Shown: one piece after another, positions 21,705 through 29,439 of the stretch
Layout of the letters: each line of letters starts with the position of its first letter
Position numbering within the stretch: position 1 is the first letter of the stretch
Origin: Arthrobacter sp. QXT-31
Lineage (GTDB): Bacteria; Actinomycetota; Actinomycetes; Actinomycetales; Micrococcaceae
Reading direction: 5' to 3'
Length of the DNA: 64,000 nt
Assembly (NCBI RefSeq): GCF_001969265.1
Contig: NZ_CP019304.1
Location: 434,001 to 498,000 of the forward strand
Position numbers and translations under genes: made by a program
The notes under the pieces: model-generated
Databases searched by the model: none
Told to the model about the DNA's origin: nothing
What the model saw: only the letters and a program-made list of their open reading frames with translations

Positions 21705-22699
21705 GTTGCTCTCCTGGCTCTGATGCGTTCCACTGCGCGCAGCCGGGCTGATGCTGCACGCGAATTCTCTGCGATTTCGACGGCGGTGGGCACCTCGGTG
21801 CCCTTGGTCAGGGTTTTGAGTTCGGCCTTGTGTTCTTCAAGCTCCACCGGGAACCCGAGCGGAGCTGATGATTTGGAGCGGGACTGGAAGACGCCCTTGA
21901 CGATCTTGTCTTCCAGGGAGTGGTAGGACATCACGACGATCCGGCCGCCAAGCGCAATTGCATCCACGGCCGCCGGCACCGCGCGCTCGAGGACGTCCAG
22001 TTCCTCGTTGACTTCGATGCGCAGCGCCTGGAAGGTGCGTTTGGCCGGGTGTCCGCCGGACTTGGCGGCGGCGGCCGGAACCACAGCGCGGATCTGTTCG
22101 ACGAGTTCCCCGGTGGTGGTGAACGGCTTCACTGCGCGGGCGGCGACGATCCTGTTGGCGATGCGCCCGGCGAACTTTTCCTCACCCCACTTGCGGATGA
22201 TCCTGACGAGCTCTTCTTCGCTGTAGGTGTTGACGACATCCGCCGCCGTCTGGCCGCGGCTGGTGTCCATCCGCATGTCCAGCGGTGCGTCAAAGGAATA
22301 GGCGAAACCGCGTTCACGCTCGTCAAGCTGGAGGGACGAGACGCCGAGGTCCATCAGGATGCCGTGGACCTCGGGAATGCCGAGGTCCTCAAGCACCTCG
22401 GCGATTTCGTCGTACACGGCGTGGACCAGGTCGGTGCGGGCCGCAAAGGGCTCGAGCCGCTCCCCCGCCAGCGCCAAGGCTTCCTCGTCGCGGTCGATCC
22501 CCACGAGGTGCAGGTCCGGGAAACGCTGGAGCATGGCTTCGGAGTGCCCGCCCATCCCGAGCGTGGCGTCGATGACCACCGGCGTTTCACCGCGCGAGCG
22601 TGCTGCCTCGAATCCGGGCGCCAACAGATTGATGCACCGGTCCTTCAGGACCGGCACATGGCGTTCGGACGTTGGCTTTGGCTGGCCGGGTTCTGTCAC
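21701..22699 (-). CDS. rsmH: 16S rRNA C1402 N4-methyltransferase
   Basis: A 332-residue SAM-dependent methyltransferase (MraW/RsmH) that N4-methylates C1402 in the ribosomal P site. The N-terminal [13 protein letters not shown] and the SAM loop [14 protein letters not shown] (about 44-57) are diagnostic. [20 protein letters not shown] (about 114-133) and the C-terminal [12 protein letters not shown] are conserved. It overlaps ftsL by 4 bases and lies 171 bases after mraZ. Confidence 0.97.
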   Translation of the reverse strand: MTEPGQPKPTSERHVPVLKDRCINLLAPGFEAARSRGETPVVIDATLGMGGHSEAMLQRFPDLHLVGIDRDEEALALAGERLEPFAARTDLVHAVYDEIAEVLEDLGIPEVHGILMDLGVSSLQLDERERGFAYSFDAPLDMRMDTSRGQTAADVVNTYSEEELVRIIRKWGEEKFAGRIANRIVAARAVKPFTTTGELVEQIRAVVPAAAAKSGGHPAKRTFQALRIEVNEELDVLERAVPAAVDAIALGGRIVVMSYHSLEDKIVKGVFQSRSKSSAPLGFPVELEEHKAELKTLTKGTEVPTAVEIAENSRAASARLRAVERIRARRAT

Positions 22700-22870
22700 G
22701 CCTTCGTCCTTCCTTGAGCGCCTGGGAATCTCTTATGCCGGGTTTCTTGGGCCAGATCCCCATCCGCGCCTATCCCGCTGACTGCCTGGCTCCGGGGAAG
22801 TGAGCCAGGTAGCCGGAAGGATGGGCGGCTGGAGATCTCGTCCAAGAAACAAATCCGGACTCGTGCCGGC
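22700..22870 (-). other. mraZ-rsmH intercistronic leader with hairpin
   Basis: A 171-base gap, the largest between the first seven genes of the cluster. It contains an 8-bp stem (22785-22792 with 22802-22809) and a longer-range complement, TTTCTTGG (22743-22750) with CCAAGAAA further upstream near 22843. This could fold as an RNA leader or processing site before rsmH; I see no T run indicating a true terminator. Confidence 0.4.
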
Positions 22871-23299
22871 CTAAAGGATGCCGGCGATGGGGTTGTCGGT
22901 CTCGGAGAAGGAGGTTTCCTTCTCCGCCAGGTACGCATTCCAGGCTTGGGCATCCCAGATCTCCGCCCGGGTGCCGGCCCCAATAACGGCCAACTCCCTG
23001 CCGAGCCCTGCGTACTCCCGGAGCGCGGGAGGTATGGTCACGCGCCCCTGCTTGTCAGGCACCTCGTCTGAGGCTCCAGAGAGAAAAACCCGGATGTAGT
23101 CACGAGCCTGCTTGTTGGAGATCGGTGCCTCCCTGATCTGCTCGTGGACCCTCGCGAATTCCTGCTCGCTGAAGACGTAGATGCAGCGCTCCTGGCCTCG
23201 CGTGAGAACAAGTCCGCCGGCAAGCTCCTCACGGAACTTGGCGGGAAGAATGATCCTGCCCTTTTCGTCAAGACGCGGCGAGTGTGTCCCAAGGAACAC
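22871..23299 (-). CDS. mraZ: Transcriptional regulator MraZ
   Basis: A 142-residue DNA-binding protein made of two AbrB/SpoVT-like halves (about 1-60 and 75-135). Signatures are [17 protein letters not shown] (about 10-26) and [17 protein letters not shown] (about 82-98). MraZ is the first gene of the dcw cluster and in several bacteria autoregulates it by binding direct repeats upstream, which are present here (23365-23390). No other start fits better: the protein begins [11 protein letters not shown] as in the family. Confidence 0.96.
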   Translation of the reverse strand: MFLGTHSPRLDEKGRIILPAKFREELAGGLVLTRGQERCIYVFSEQEFARVHEQIREAPISNKQARDYIRVFLSGASDEVPDKQGRVTIPPALREYAGLGRELAVIGAGTRAEIWDAQAWNAYLAEKETSFSETDNPIAGIL

Positions 23300-23364
23300 G
23301 TCCCCACCGCCCGTCTGCCGTCAGAAGCCGAACAACCCCCGCGCTGCCACTACCCTCTTACGCG

Positions 23365-23390
23365 CTCCACTTTACTCCACTTCTCCCCAC
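23365..23390 (-). promoter_or_regulatory. MraZ box: three GTGGRG repeats at 10-bp spacing
   Basis: On the minus strand three direct repeats, GTGGGG (23390-23385), GTGGAG (23380-23375) and GTGGAG (23370-23365), are spaced exactly 10 bp, one helical turn. They lie 66-91 bases upstream of the mraZ start. MraZ is known to bind TGGG/TGGN direct repeats with this periodicity in its own promoter, so this is the likely operator of the whole dcw cluster. Confidence 0.85.
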
Positions 23391-23577
23391 AGTCAACGTG
23401 ACACAGGCATTTCTCCGCGGTTTGGAGAAACAGTTTTGCCCGGAATGACGCGGATTTTTGGGCGGGGGTGGGAAGTGGAGGGAAATCGCTCCCTTTCAGG
23501 CTCAGCCAGGGTGCCCCGCCCCTCTGTGCGGGATCGTCCAACGGCGGCGGCTCGGGCCTAAATCCGCGGTTTAAAGC

Positions 23578-23605
23578 GGAATGACCCGCCGTGGCGGGTC
23601 ATTCC
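23578..23605 (-). terminator. Terminator downstream of DUF3040 gene
   Basis: Perfect 13-bp GC-rich stem (23578-23590 with 23593-23605) with a 2-base tip, about 90 bases after the DUF3040 stop. On the minus strand it is followed by a TTTAAA stretch. It should insulate the dcw promoter from upstream transcription. Confidence 0.8.
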
Positions 23606-23692
23606 TGGTCTATTTGGCACCCACCGGGGATGACCAGGTGGTGCGAAGTGGAGGCTGGTGCGGGGCAGGCGTGGTGGGAAGTGGAGCAGTGC

Positions 23693-24064
23693 TCAGGACT
23701 CCCCGCGGCGCCTTTCGTCCCAGCGTTCTTCGAGGCTGTTCATGAAGGAGCTCTTACCCTTTGACTTTCGGCCATGCCCGCCGGCCTTCGCTTTGCCCGC
23801 CGCAGCGCTGCGCATCGTGGCAAAGTAAACCCCGGCACCCATGACAACAAACCCGAGGACCCCTACGAAGATGTTCTGCAGGGAAACCCCAACAAGGAGG
23901 AGCAGCACCCCGGCCAGCGTGGCCAGTACGCCAATCACAATGTGCCGGGTGGACCAGCTGCGGCCGGGATCCGAGCCCATGGAATTGGCGAACTTGGGAT
24001 CGTCCTCATGCAGTTGCCTCTCGAGTTGCTCGAGCAGCTTCTGTTCGTGCTCCGAGAGCGGCAT
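23693..24064 (-). CDS. DUF3040 small membrane protein
   Basis: A 123-residue actinobacterial protein of unknown function. ATG 24064 has a strong AAGGAGG ribosome-binding site upstream; the longer open frame lacks one. The N-terminal MPLSEHEQKLLEQLERQL (1-18) is the DUF3040 signature. Two transmembrane segments follow (about 41-60 and 63-84), then a basic Gly/Lys-rich tail. DUF3040 genes are often next to the dcw cluster in actinobacteria, as here immediately upstream of mraZ, suggesting but not proving an envelope role. Confidence 0.9.
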   Translation of the reverse strand: MPLSEHEQKLLEQLERQLHEDDPKFANSMGSDPGRSWSTRHIVIGVLATLAGVLLLLVGVSLQNIFVGVLGFVVMGAGVYFATMRSAAAGKAKAGGHGRKSKGKSSFMNSLEERWDERRRGES

Positions 24065-24380
24065 CACGACCTCCTTAAGTAGGCCAACGTCCAGACAGGT
24101 CGGAACCGGTTGTTCCTGCCCCGTCAACGACCGGTATGCCCTCCGGGTTCCCGGCCTGCCAACCTCGGCAAATCCAGGGATCCAAGCATACCGACGCGGC
24201 GGGTCAGGTGATCCACACATGTCCAGACGTTCGAAATCTTTGTATCTATAAGGATAGTTTGTTGGGCGCTGTTCTGAAAGACGCTGTTCAACGGCACCAA
24301 CGCGCCCCAGGCCTTGAAATGCCACTGATCCGCGCCCCTGAATGCGGTTTCCCGATTCCGCTGGTGTCAGCGGAATCACG
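24065..24380. other. 316-base gap between dinB and the DUF3040 gene
   Basis: No convincing gene. The part near 24236-24256 is unusually A/T-rich (TATCTATAAGGATA) and could supply a promoter -10 for the DUF3040 gene. The left part next to dinB contains the dinB terminator hairpin. Confidence 0.5.
24354..24377 (-). terminator. Hairpin after dinB
   Basis: Perfect 10-bp stem GATTCCGCTG / CAGCGGAATC (24354-24363 with 24368-24377), 4-base loop, three bases after the dinB stop. There is no strong T run. Confidence 0.6.
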
Positions 24381-25607
24381 TCAGTGGCTGCCGCTCCCAG
24401 GCTCAAGCAGCCGCGCCGGCAGCACGGACTTGCTGCCGAACTTCTCGGCCACCTTGTCCAGGGCCTGTTCAGCAGCCCGCCAGTTGTCTTCGCGCCTGTC
24501 AAGGCTCAGCTGAAGGGAGGTCTGGGCGGCGGTCTCCAGCTGTTCCGCCCGGACCCCCACCAGCCGGACCGTCAGCGGCCGGCTGCCGAGTGACTCCAGC
24601 AACTGGACGGCCACGCCATAGATGAGCTGCGCGCTGTCCAGCGGAGTGTGGACCGTGCGGCTGCGCGTTACGGTGGAGAAGTCGGCGTACCGCAGCTTGA
24701 GGGCCACAGTCCTGGCCACCATGCCCGATGCGCGGAGCCTCTCGGCCGTGCGGTGTGACAGCCGCAGCAGCTCGCGGTGCAGCAGGGCGTCGTCGGCCGT
24801 ATCCGAGGCGAACGTCTCTTCTGCTCCAATGCTTTTCTCCACCCTCACCGGGGTGACCGTCCGGCTGTCGATACCCCAGGAGAGCCGGTGGACGTGTTCG
24901 CCGGTGGCGCCCAGTACCTTCTTGAGCGAGGAGACGGGCGTCGCGGCGACGTCCGCTACGGTGCGGATTCCCATCCGGGCCAGAACTTCCGCCGTCTTGC
25001 CGCCTACGCCCCACAGGGCATTGACCGGCAGGCTGTGAAGATACGGCACGGTTTCTTCCGGCCGGATGAGCAGCAGACCATCCGGCTTGCACCGGGTGGA
25101 AGCGATCTTGGCCACGAATTTGCTGGCAGCGATCCCCACAGACGCTGTGATGCCCAGTTCGCTGGCGACCCTCCGGCGGATCAGCTGGCCGATTTCCAGC
25201 GAGGGGCCGAGCCTGCGGATCGCCCCTCCCACGTCAAGGAACGCCTCATCGACACTGAGCGGCTCGACGAGCTCCGTGATGGATTCGAAAATGGCCATCA
25301 GCTGGCCGGACACCTCGTAGTAGAGCTTGTGCCTCGGCTCGATGATGATGGCCTGCGGACACAGCCGGTGGGCCACTGCCATGGGCATCGCCGATTTCAC
25401 GCCAAATTTGCGCGCCTCATAGGAGGCTGACAGCACCACGGAGCGTTCCGCCGGAAAGCCAACGATGACCGGCCGGCCTCGAAGGTCAGGACGGGCGCGG
25501 AGTTCCACGGAGACAAAAAACGCGTCCATGTCGACGTGCATGATGCTCGCCCGCCGAAGGTCCCGAAGCCGCGCTTCCGCCTGCTCTCTCTCCTCGTCCG
25601 GCCCCAC
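24381..25607 (-). CDS. dinB: DNA polymerase IV (Y family)
   Basis: A 408-residue translesion polymerase. The N-terminal catalytic motif MHVDMDAFFVSVE gives metal-binding D26 (about), and SVDEAFLDV gives D120/E121, the Y-family active site. SYEARKFGVKSAMP (about 62-75) is the conserved finger segment. The helix-hairpin-helix thumb (about 190-240) and little-finger domain follow. The first 20 residues are charged and could be trimmed if translation starts at the internal methionine of SIMHVDMD. The gene is divergent from the lipoprotein gene; their 5' ends are close, so promoters overlap. Confidence 0.94.
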   Translation of the reverse strand: MGPDEEREQAEARLRDLRRASIMHVDMDAFFVSVELRARPDLRGRPVIVGFPAERSVVLSASYEARKFGVKSAMPMAVAHRLCPQAIIIEPRHKLYYEVSGQLMAIFESITELVEPLSVDEAFLDVGGAIRRLGPSLEIGQLIRRRVASELGITASVGIAASKFVAKIASTRCKPDGLLLIRPEETVPYLHSLPVNALWGVGGKTAEVLARMGIRTVADVAATPVSSLKKVLGATGEHVHRLSWGIDSRTVTPVRVEKSIGAEETFASDTADDALLHRELLRLSHRTAERLRASGMVARTVALKLRYADFSTVTRSRTVHTPLDSAQLIYGVAVQLLESLGSRPLTVRLVGVRAEQLETAAQTSLQLSLDRREDNWRAAEQALDKVAEKFGSKSVLPARLLEPGSGSH

Positions 25608-25682
25608 GTCTGCAATCCTATGCCCTCCACCCGACTAAACTGGAGGCTGCATCCGGCATCAACACCCAGGAGGACCGCACCT

Positions 25683-26240
25683 GTGAAGGTCATTGGAACG
25701 CTCATGCCTGCCCGCCTTGGGCTGCTCGCCGCGGGAGCGGCCGTGCTGGCGGGGGCGACTGCATGCACGGCACAGGCGCCCGGTTCCGCAACGCCCGCAG
25801 CAACAACGTCGGCCTCCCCGGCTGCCGCGGCAACAAACACGGCGACCGCCACGGCTTCCGCGCCGGCAACAGCCAGCCCGAGCGCCGCGCCCGGCACGTC
25901 GGCCACCGTGGGTGCCCTGGTTGCCGGCTTCCCGGCCAAGCTGCTTCCGGTGATGCCCGGGGCGAAGGTGGTGGCCAGCAGCTTCGACAAGTCGGCCTCC
26001 CCGGCCACCGCCGCACTGGTGGGTTCAACCTCCGCCAAGCCGGCCGCCGTCGTCGCCTATTACACCAAGGCCCTGGAAGCACAGGGCTTCAAGGCCGTTC
26101 CCGGCAACACAGTGGGCAGCGTGGCATCAAAGGACTTCGTGCGCGGGGGAAGCGAGACGGTTAACATCGCTGTCCCCCAAACCGGCGGAATTTCCACCTT
26201 CACCATCGGCGCCAACGTGACGCCCGAGTCCGTCAAGTGA
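25683..26240 (+). CDS. Predicted lipoprotein, unknown function
   Basis: A 185-residue secreted protein. GTG 25683 is preferred because AGGAGG (25668-25673) lies 9 bases upstream; longer forms run back into dinB. A signal peptide ends in a lipobox-like AGATAC, making Cys28 the likely lipidation site. An Ala/Thr/Pro/Ser-rich linker (about 30-75) follows. The C-terminal domain (about 75-185) contains VVAYYTKALEAQGFKAV, which resembles small envelope proteins but I cannot assign a family. Its stop overlaps the start of the next gene, so it is coupled to isoprenoid synthesis. Confidence 0.8.
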   Translation: MKVIGTLMPARLGLLAAGAAVLAGATACTAQAPGSATPAATTSASPAAAATNTATATASAPATASPSAAPGTSATVGALVAGFPAKLLPVMPGAKVVASSFDKSASPATAALVGSTSAKPAAVVAYYTKALEAQGFKAVPGNTVGSVASKDFVRGGSETVNIAVPQTGGISTFTIGANVTPESVK

Positions 26241-27331
26241 TGGTGGCCGAGCAGCTTCGCGTCGAGCAGGCGGACTTCGTGGCCGCCGTCGCGGGAAAGC
26301 TCACAGATTTTCTGACAACCCGGCAGTCGATCATGAATGCCATTTCGCCGGACATCGATCCCATCATGGGGTCCATCTCCAACCTGGTCACCGGCGGAAA
26401 GCGGCTTCGCGCCCTCATGTGCTACTGGGGATGGCGCGGAGCAGGCGGTCCTGCCACAGCCGAGGACATCATCACGGCAGGCGCCGCCCTTGAGCTGTTC
26501 CAGGCCGCAGCGCTGATCCACGACGACATCATCGACCGGTCGGATACCCGCCGGGGCGGACCCAGCGTGCACCGCCGGTTCAGCCAGCTCCACGAGTCCC
26601 AGGGCTGGGCCCTCGACAGCGAACGCTTCGGCCACGCCGCGGCCATCCTGGCCGGCGACCTCTGCCTGTCCTTCAGCGAAGAGGCCTTCACCGACATCGG
26701 TGAAACGGCGGCCTCCGGCAGCAGGGCAAGGCTGATCTTCAACCTGATGCGCTCCGAGGTCATGGCCGGCCAGTACCTGGACATCCTGGAAGAGGTGGCG
26801 GGGCCGGTCCGGGACCGTGCCGGTGCCGTCAGCCGCGCCCAGTCGATCATCCGTTTCAAGTCGGCCAAGTACTCGACGGAGCACCCGCTCGCCCTGGGCG
26901 GGGCGCTCGGCGGCGCTTCTGATGAGCTGCTCCGGGGCTACTCTGCCTTCGCGCTGCCGCTCGGCGAAGCCTTCCAGCTCCGCGACGACGTGCTGGGCGT
27001 CTTCGGGGACCCGGTCACCACCGGCAAGCCTGCCGGCGACGACCTCCGGGAGGGCAAGCGGACCGTGCTCGTCGCCTTCGCCCTGGACCTGGCGACCCCC
27101 GAGGAGTCTGCGTTTATCGACTCCAGGCTCGGCAGCCCTGACCTGAGCGACGAAGACGTTGCCGAGATCCGCCGGATCATTGCGGACTGCGGCGCGCTGC
27201 AGGCCACTGAGGTGCTGATCGAGGAATTCGGGGCGGCAGCGTATGCAGCCCTGGAGCTGCTGCCACTGGAGGACCTCCCCAAGACCGCGTTGCGGCGGCT
27301 GGCGGAGGCGACAGTGAGCCGGGCCGCCTAA
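26237..27331 (+). CDS. idsA: Polyprenyl (geranylgeranyl-type) diphosphate synthase
   Basis: A 364-residue trans-prenyltransferase condensing isopentenyl diphosphate with allylic diphosphates. The first Asp-rich motif is HDDIIDRSDTRRGG (D96, D97, D100), with substrate-binding GGKRLRAL about 40 residues earlier. The second motif is FQLRDDVLGVFGD, and KSAKYS binds diphosphate. Chain length (C15/C20 or longer) cannot be fixed from sequence. The start is GTG 26237 or ATG 26240, both overlapping the lipoprotein stop. It occupies the idsA2 position relative to Rv2175c/pknL/aroG in mycobacteria. Confidence 0.9.
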   Translation: MMVAEQLRVEQADFVAAVAGKLTDFLTTRQSIMNAISPDIDPIMGSISNLVTGGKRLRALMCYWGWRGAGGPATAEDIITAGAALELFQAAALIHDDIIDRSDTRRGGPSVHRRFSQLHESQGWALDSERFGHAAAILAGDLCLSFSEEAFTDIGETAASGSRARLIFNLMRSEVMAGQYLDILEEVAGPVRDRAGAVSRAQSIIRFKSAKYSTEHPLALGGALGGASDELLRGYSAFALPLGEAFQLRDDVLGVFGDPVTTGKPAGDDLREGKRTVLVAFALDLATPEESAFIDSRLGSPDLSDEDVAEIRRIIADCGALQATEVLIEEFGAAAYAALELLPLEDLPKTALRRLAEATVSRAA

Positions 27332-27345
27332 ACGGCTGGCCCGGC
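27318..27345 (+). terminator. Hairpin overlapping the idsA stop
   Basis: Stem GCCGGGCC / GGCCCGGC (27318-27325 with 27338-27345) followed by CCGTTTGTTA. The stem begins inside the last codons of the gene. Confidence 0.5.
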
Positions 27346-27363
27346 CCGTTTGTTACAAAGCCT

Positions 27364-27414
27364 GGTCTGTTACCAGTCCGGGTTCATTACCAGGCTGGGT
27401 TCACTACCAGGCCA
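27364..27414. repeat. Three imperfect 17-bp tandem repeats
   Basis: Units 27364-27380, 27381-27397 and 27398-27414 share the core TTACCAG/CTACCAGGC with period 17. The third unit covers the stop codon of the convergent Rv2175c-like gene. Confidence 0.75.
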
Positions 27415-27757
27415 GGGACTGTGCCCGGCGGCGGATTTCTGTCTTGCGTCCTGCACGGAGGGCGTCGATGGGCCGCCCGCGCAGCGACTCGTCAGGGGTG
27501 AAAAGCCACCCGATGAGCTCTTCGTCGGAGAAGCCGGCGTCTGCCAGCACCACGATCGTGCCCTTGAGGCTCTCTACTACGTGGCCGTCCTGAAGGAAAG
27601 CGGCGGGCACCGAACGGATCTTGCGTTCCCCGATCCGCAGGGCTGCCAGCGCGCGCTCGTCAAGGAGCCCGTGGACTTTGGTAATGGACACATCCAGCAT
27701 CTGGGCAACATCTGGCAGGGGCAGCCAGTCGCCTACAAGGGTTTCAACAGTACTCAC
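27404..27757 (-). CDS. Rv2175c-like winged-helix DNA-binding protein
   Basis: A 117-residue protein with an N-terminal helix-turn-helix (about 10-45: LPLPDVAQMLDVSITKVHGLLDERAL) and a C-terminal domain containing EELIGWLFTPDESLRGRPIDALRAGRKTEIRRRAQ. This architecture matches mycobacterial Rv2175c, a DNA-binding substrate of kinase PknL. The Rv2175c gene lies next to pknL, and here a PASTA kinase is 1.7 kb away. It converges on idsA. Target genes are unknown. Confidence 0.85.
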   Translation of the reverse strand: MSTVETLVGDWLPLPDVAQMLDVSITKVHGLLDERALAALRIGERKIRSVPAAFLQDGHVVESLKGTIVVLADAGFSDEELIGWLFTPDESLRGRPIDALRAGRKTEIRRRAQSLAW

Positions 27758-27914
27758 GGGACAAGGTTGCCATGGCGGGCGCCCGCAAGCCTAGTCAGAA
27801 CGGCGCGCTCCTCGGCCCGCAGCATCTTGGCGCGCGACACTCCCAGCGCGCCTGATTTTCCGGGTGAAAACCAATTCTTGTGCTAACCGAGAAATCGTGA
27901 GAGATTCACATAGA

Positions 27915-27959
27915 TAACATTCGCACCACGATTAACATCAGTAACATTAGTATCACGAG
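27915..27959. promoter_or_regulatory. 9-bp periodic TAACAT boxes upstream of the LysM gene
   Basis: TAACAT occurs at 27915, 27933 and 27942, i.e. on an exact 9-bp register (18 and 9 bases apart), in an A/T-rich stretch 48-92 bases upstream of the LysM/transglycosylase start. Direct repeats of this sort are reminiscent of MtrA-type response-regulator sites upstream of cell-wall hydrolase genes; the assignment is inference. Confidence 0.45.
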
Positions 27960-28006
27960 CAAATGGCATGACCGACAGCAATCGCCGCTGAGAAGAGGAC
28001 TTTCCC

Positions 28007-29326
28007 ATGACGACGACCCGCTCCACCAAGCAGTCACCCCGGCCGGGCCTGCCCCTGATCGCGGCCACGACGGCCACGCTGCCTGCCGTCATGCTTTCCT
28101 CCCTTGCGGTCGCCGAGCCCGCAGCGGCCGAAGCCCGTCCTAAGACGGTCCCTGCGACACTTGCCGCCGCCATGGAGGCTCAGGCGGCTGCAGCCAAAGC
28201 GGGCGTGATTCCCGCAGCCTCCGTGCCGGCAGCCCTCCCTTCAGCTCTGCAGCCCACCCGCGTCACCCCGGCGTCCCACACGGTGGTCCGCGGGGACACG
28301 GTCAGCGGCATCGCCGGCCGGTATGGACTCAGCACCTCTGCCGTGCTCAAGCTCAACAACCTCAGGTCGAACTCCGTGATCTACCCGGGACAGCGCATCA
28401 AGCTGAAGGGTGCCGCGGCACCGGCGGCGAAGACTGCTGCCGCGCCTGCCCGTACCGCCGCCCGGACGTACACCGTCAAATCCGGTGACACCCTGGGCGG
28501 CATTGCCTGGCGGCACGGCGTCAAGCTTTCCCAGGTGCTCAGCTGGAACGGGCTCAAGATGACATCGACCATCTTCCCGGGCCAGAAGATCCGGCTCGGT
28601 GCCGGCACGGCCGTTGCGGCTGCACCGACCAAGGCGGCAGCACCGGCCGTCACGCGCTCCGCCTCCTACGTCATCAAGTCCGGGGACACACTGTCCGGCA
28701 TCGCGGCCAGGCATGGCGTGAAGCTTTCGGCCATCCTGTCGGCGAACCGGCTGAAGGTCACCAGCACCATCTTCCCCGGTCAGAAGATCGCCATTCCCGG
28801 CAAGACCGGCTCCGTCCAGCCCGCGTCCAGCGTTACGCCGCTGGTGCCCAGCTCCTTCCTCGGCTACACCTACCCGCCCGCCGTCGTCAGCTCGGCCAAC
28901 AAGAACAAGGCCCTGCTCAACGCCTCGCCCGTCCCGTCCCTGGCGCAGATGCAGTCCATCGTGGCCGACACGGCACGGCGGATGGGCGTGGATCCTGCGC
29001 TGGCACAGGCCTTCGCCTACCAGGAGTCGGGCTTCAACCAGCGGGCAGTGTCGCCGGCCAACGCCATCGGCACCATGCAGGTGATCCCCTCCTCCGGCCA
29101 GTGGGCATCTGACCTCGTGGGCCGGAAACTGAACCTGCTGGACCCCTACGACAACGTCACCGCCGGCGTCGCCATCATCCGCCAGCTGATCCGGACCAGC
29201 AAGAACCTGGACTACGCCATCGCCGGTTACTACCAGGGCCAGTACTCGGTCAACAAGTACGGCATGTACACCGACACCAAGCACTACGTCGCAGCCATCA
29301 AGGCACACCGCAAGAACTTCAGCTGA
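28007..29326 (+). CDS. Secreted triple-LysM lytic transglycosylase
   Basis: A 439-residue exported cell-wall hydrolase. A signal peptide (about 1-41, ending AEPAAA) precedes three LysM peptidoglycan-binding modules (about 90-133, 153-198, 219-264), each with the GDT(V/L)xGIA core and joined by Ala/Thr/Pro-rich linkers. The C-terminal SLT/lysozyme-like domain (about 315-435) has the catalytic Glu in YQESGF (E340) and AIGTMQVIPSSG. It would cleave MurNAc-GlcNAc bonds outside the membrane. It lies upstream of a PASTA kinase gene, and candidate regulatory repeats precede it. Confidence 0.92.
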   Translation: MTTTRSTKQSPRPGLPLIAATTATLPAVMLSSLAVAEPAAAEARPKTVPATLAAAMEAQAAAAKAGVIPAASVPAALPSALQPTRVTPASHTVVRGDTVSGIAGRYGLSTSAVLKLNNLRSNSVIYPGQRIKLKGAAAPAAKTAAAPARTAARTYTVKSGDTLGGIAWRHGVKLSQVLSWNGLKMTSTIFPGQKIRLGAGTAVAAAPTKAAAPAVTRSASYVIKSGDTLSGIAARHGVKLSAILSANRLKVTSTIFPGQKIAIPGKTGSVQPASSVTPLVPSSFLGYTYPPAVVSSANKNKALLNASPVPSLAQMQSIVADTARRMGVDPALAQAFAYQESGFNQRAVSPANAIGTMQVIPSSGQWASDLVGRKLNLLDPYDNVTAGVAIIRQLIRTSKNLDYAIAGYYQGQYSVNKYGMYTDTKHYVAAIKAHRKNFS

Positions 29327-29339
29327 CGTGCCCCACTTG

Positions 29340-29413
29340 CCCCGGGGCAGGGTCAGACCAGCCCCGGGGAGCATAACGATACGGGTCCGGATCCTATGTT
29401 GATTCGGACCCGT
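29340..29413 (+). terminator. Tandem hairpins after the LysM gene
   Basis: Two successive stems: CCCCGGGGC / GCCCCGGGG (29340-29348 with 29361-29369) and ACGGGTCCG / CGGACCCGT (29381-29389 with 29405-29413), the latter followed by TTTCC. They end just 26 bases before the kinase start, implying separate transcription of the kinase. Confidence 0.75.
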
Positions 29414-29439
29414 TTCCGTGCAGCACTTAGTATCGAAGA

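Larger units (their letters stand above)
23300..23692. other. 393-base intergenic region between mraZ and the DUF3040 gene
   Basis: No gene is visible. It holds the MraZ box, the terminator of the DUF3040 gene, and three copies of GTGSGAAGTGGAG on the plus strand (23468-23480, 23641-23653, 23674-23686). These share the 9-mer GAAGTGGAG with the MraZ box but use 7-bp instead of 10-bp internal spacing. Confidence 0.7.

Noticed and set aside
24065..24380. A small gene in the dinB-DUF3040 gap.
   Set aside because: Open frames are short, overlap promoter-like DNA, and have no ribosome-binding site.
28007..28260. A c-di-AMP (ydaO-type) riboswitch upstream of the LysM gene, as found before some actinobacterial hydrolase genes.
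   Set aside because: The leader is under 130 bases, A/T-rich, and lacks the conserved GGGGAACC-type core.
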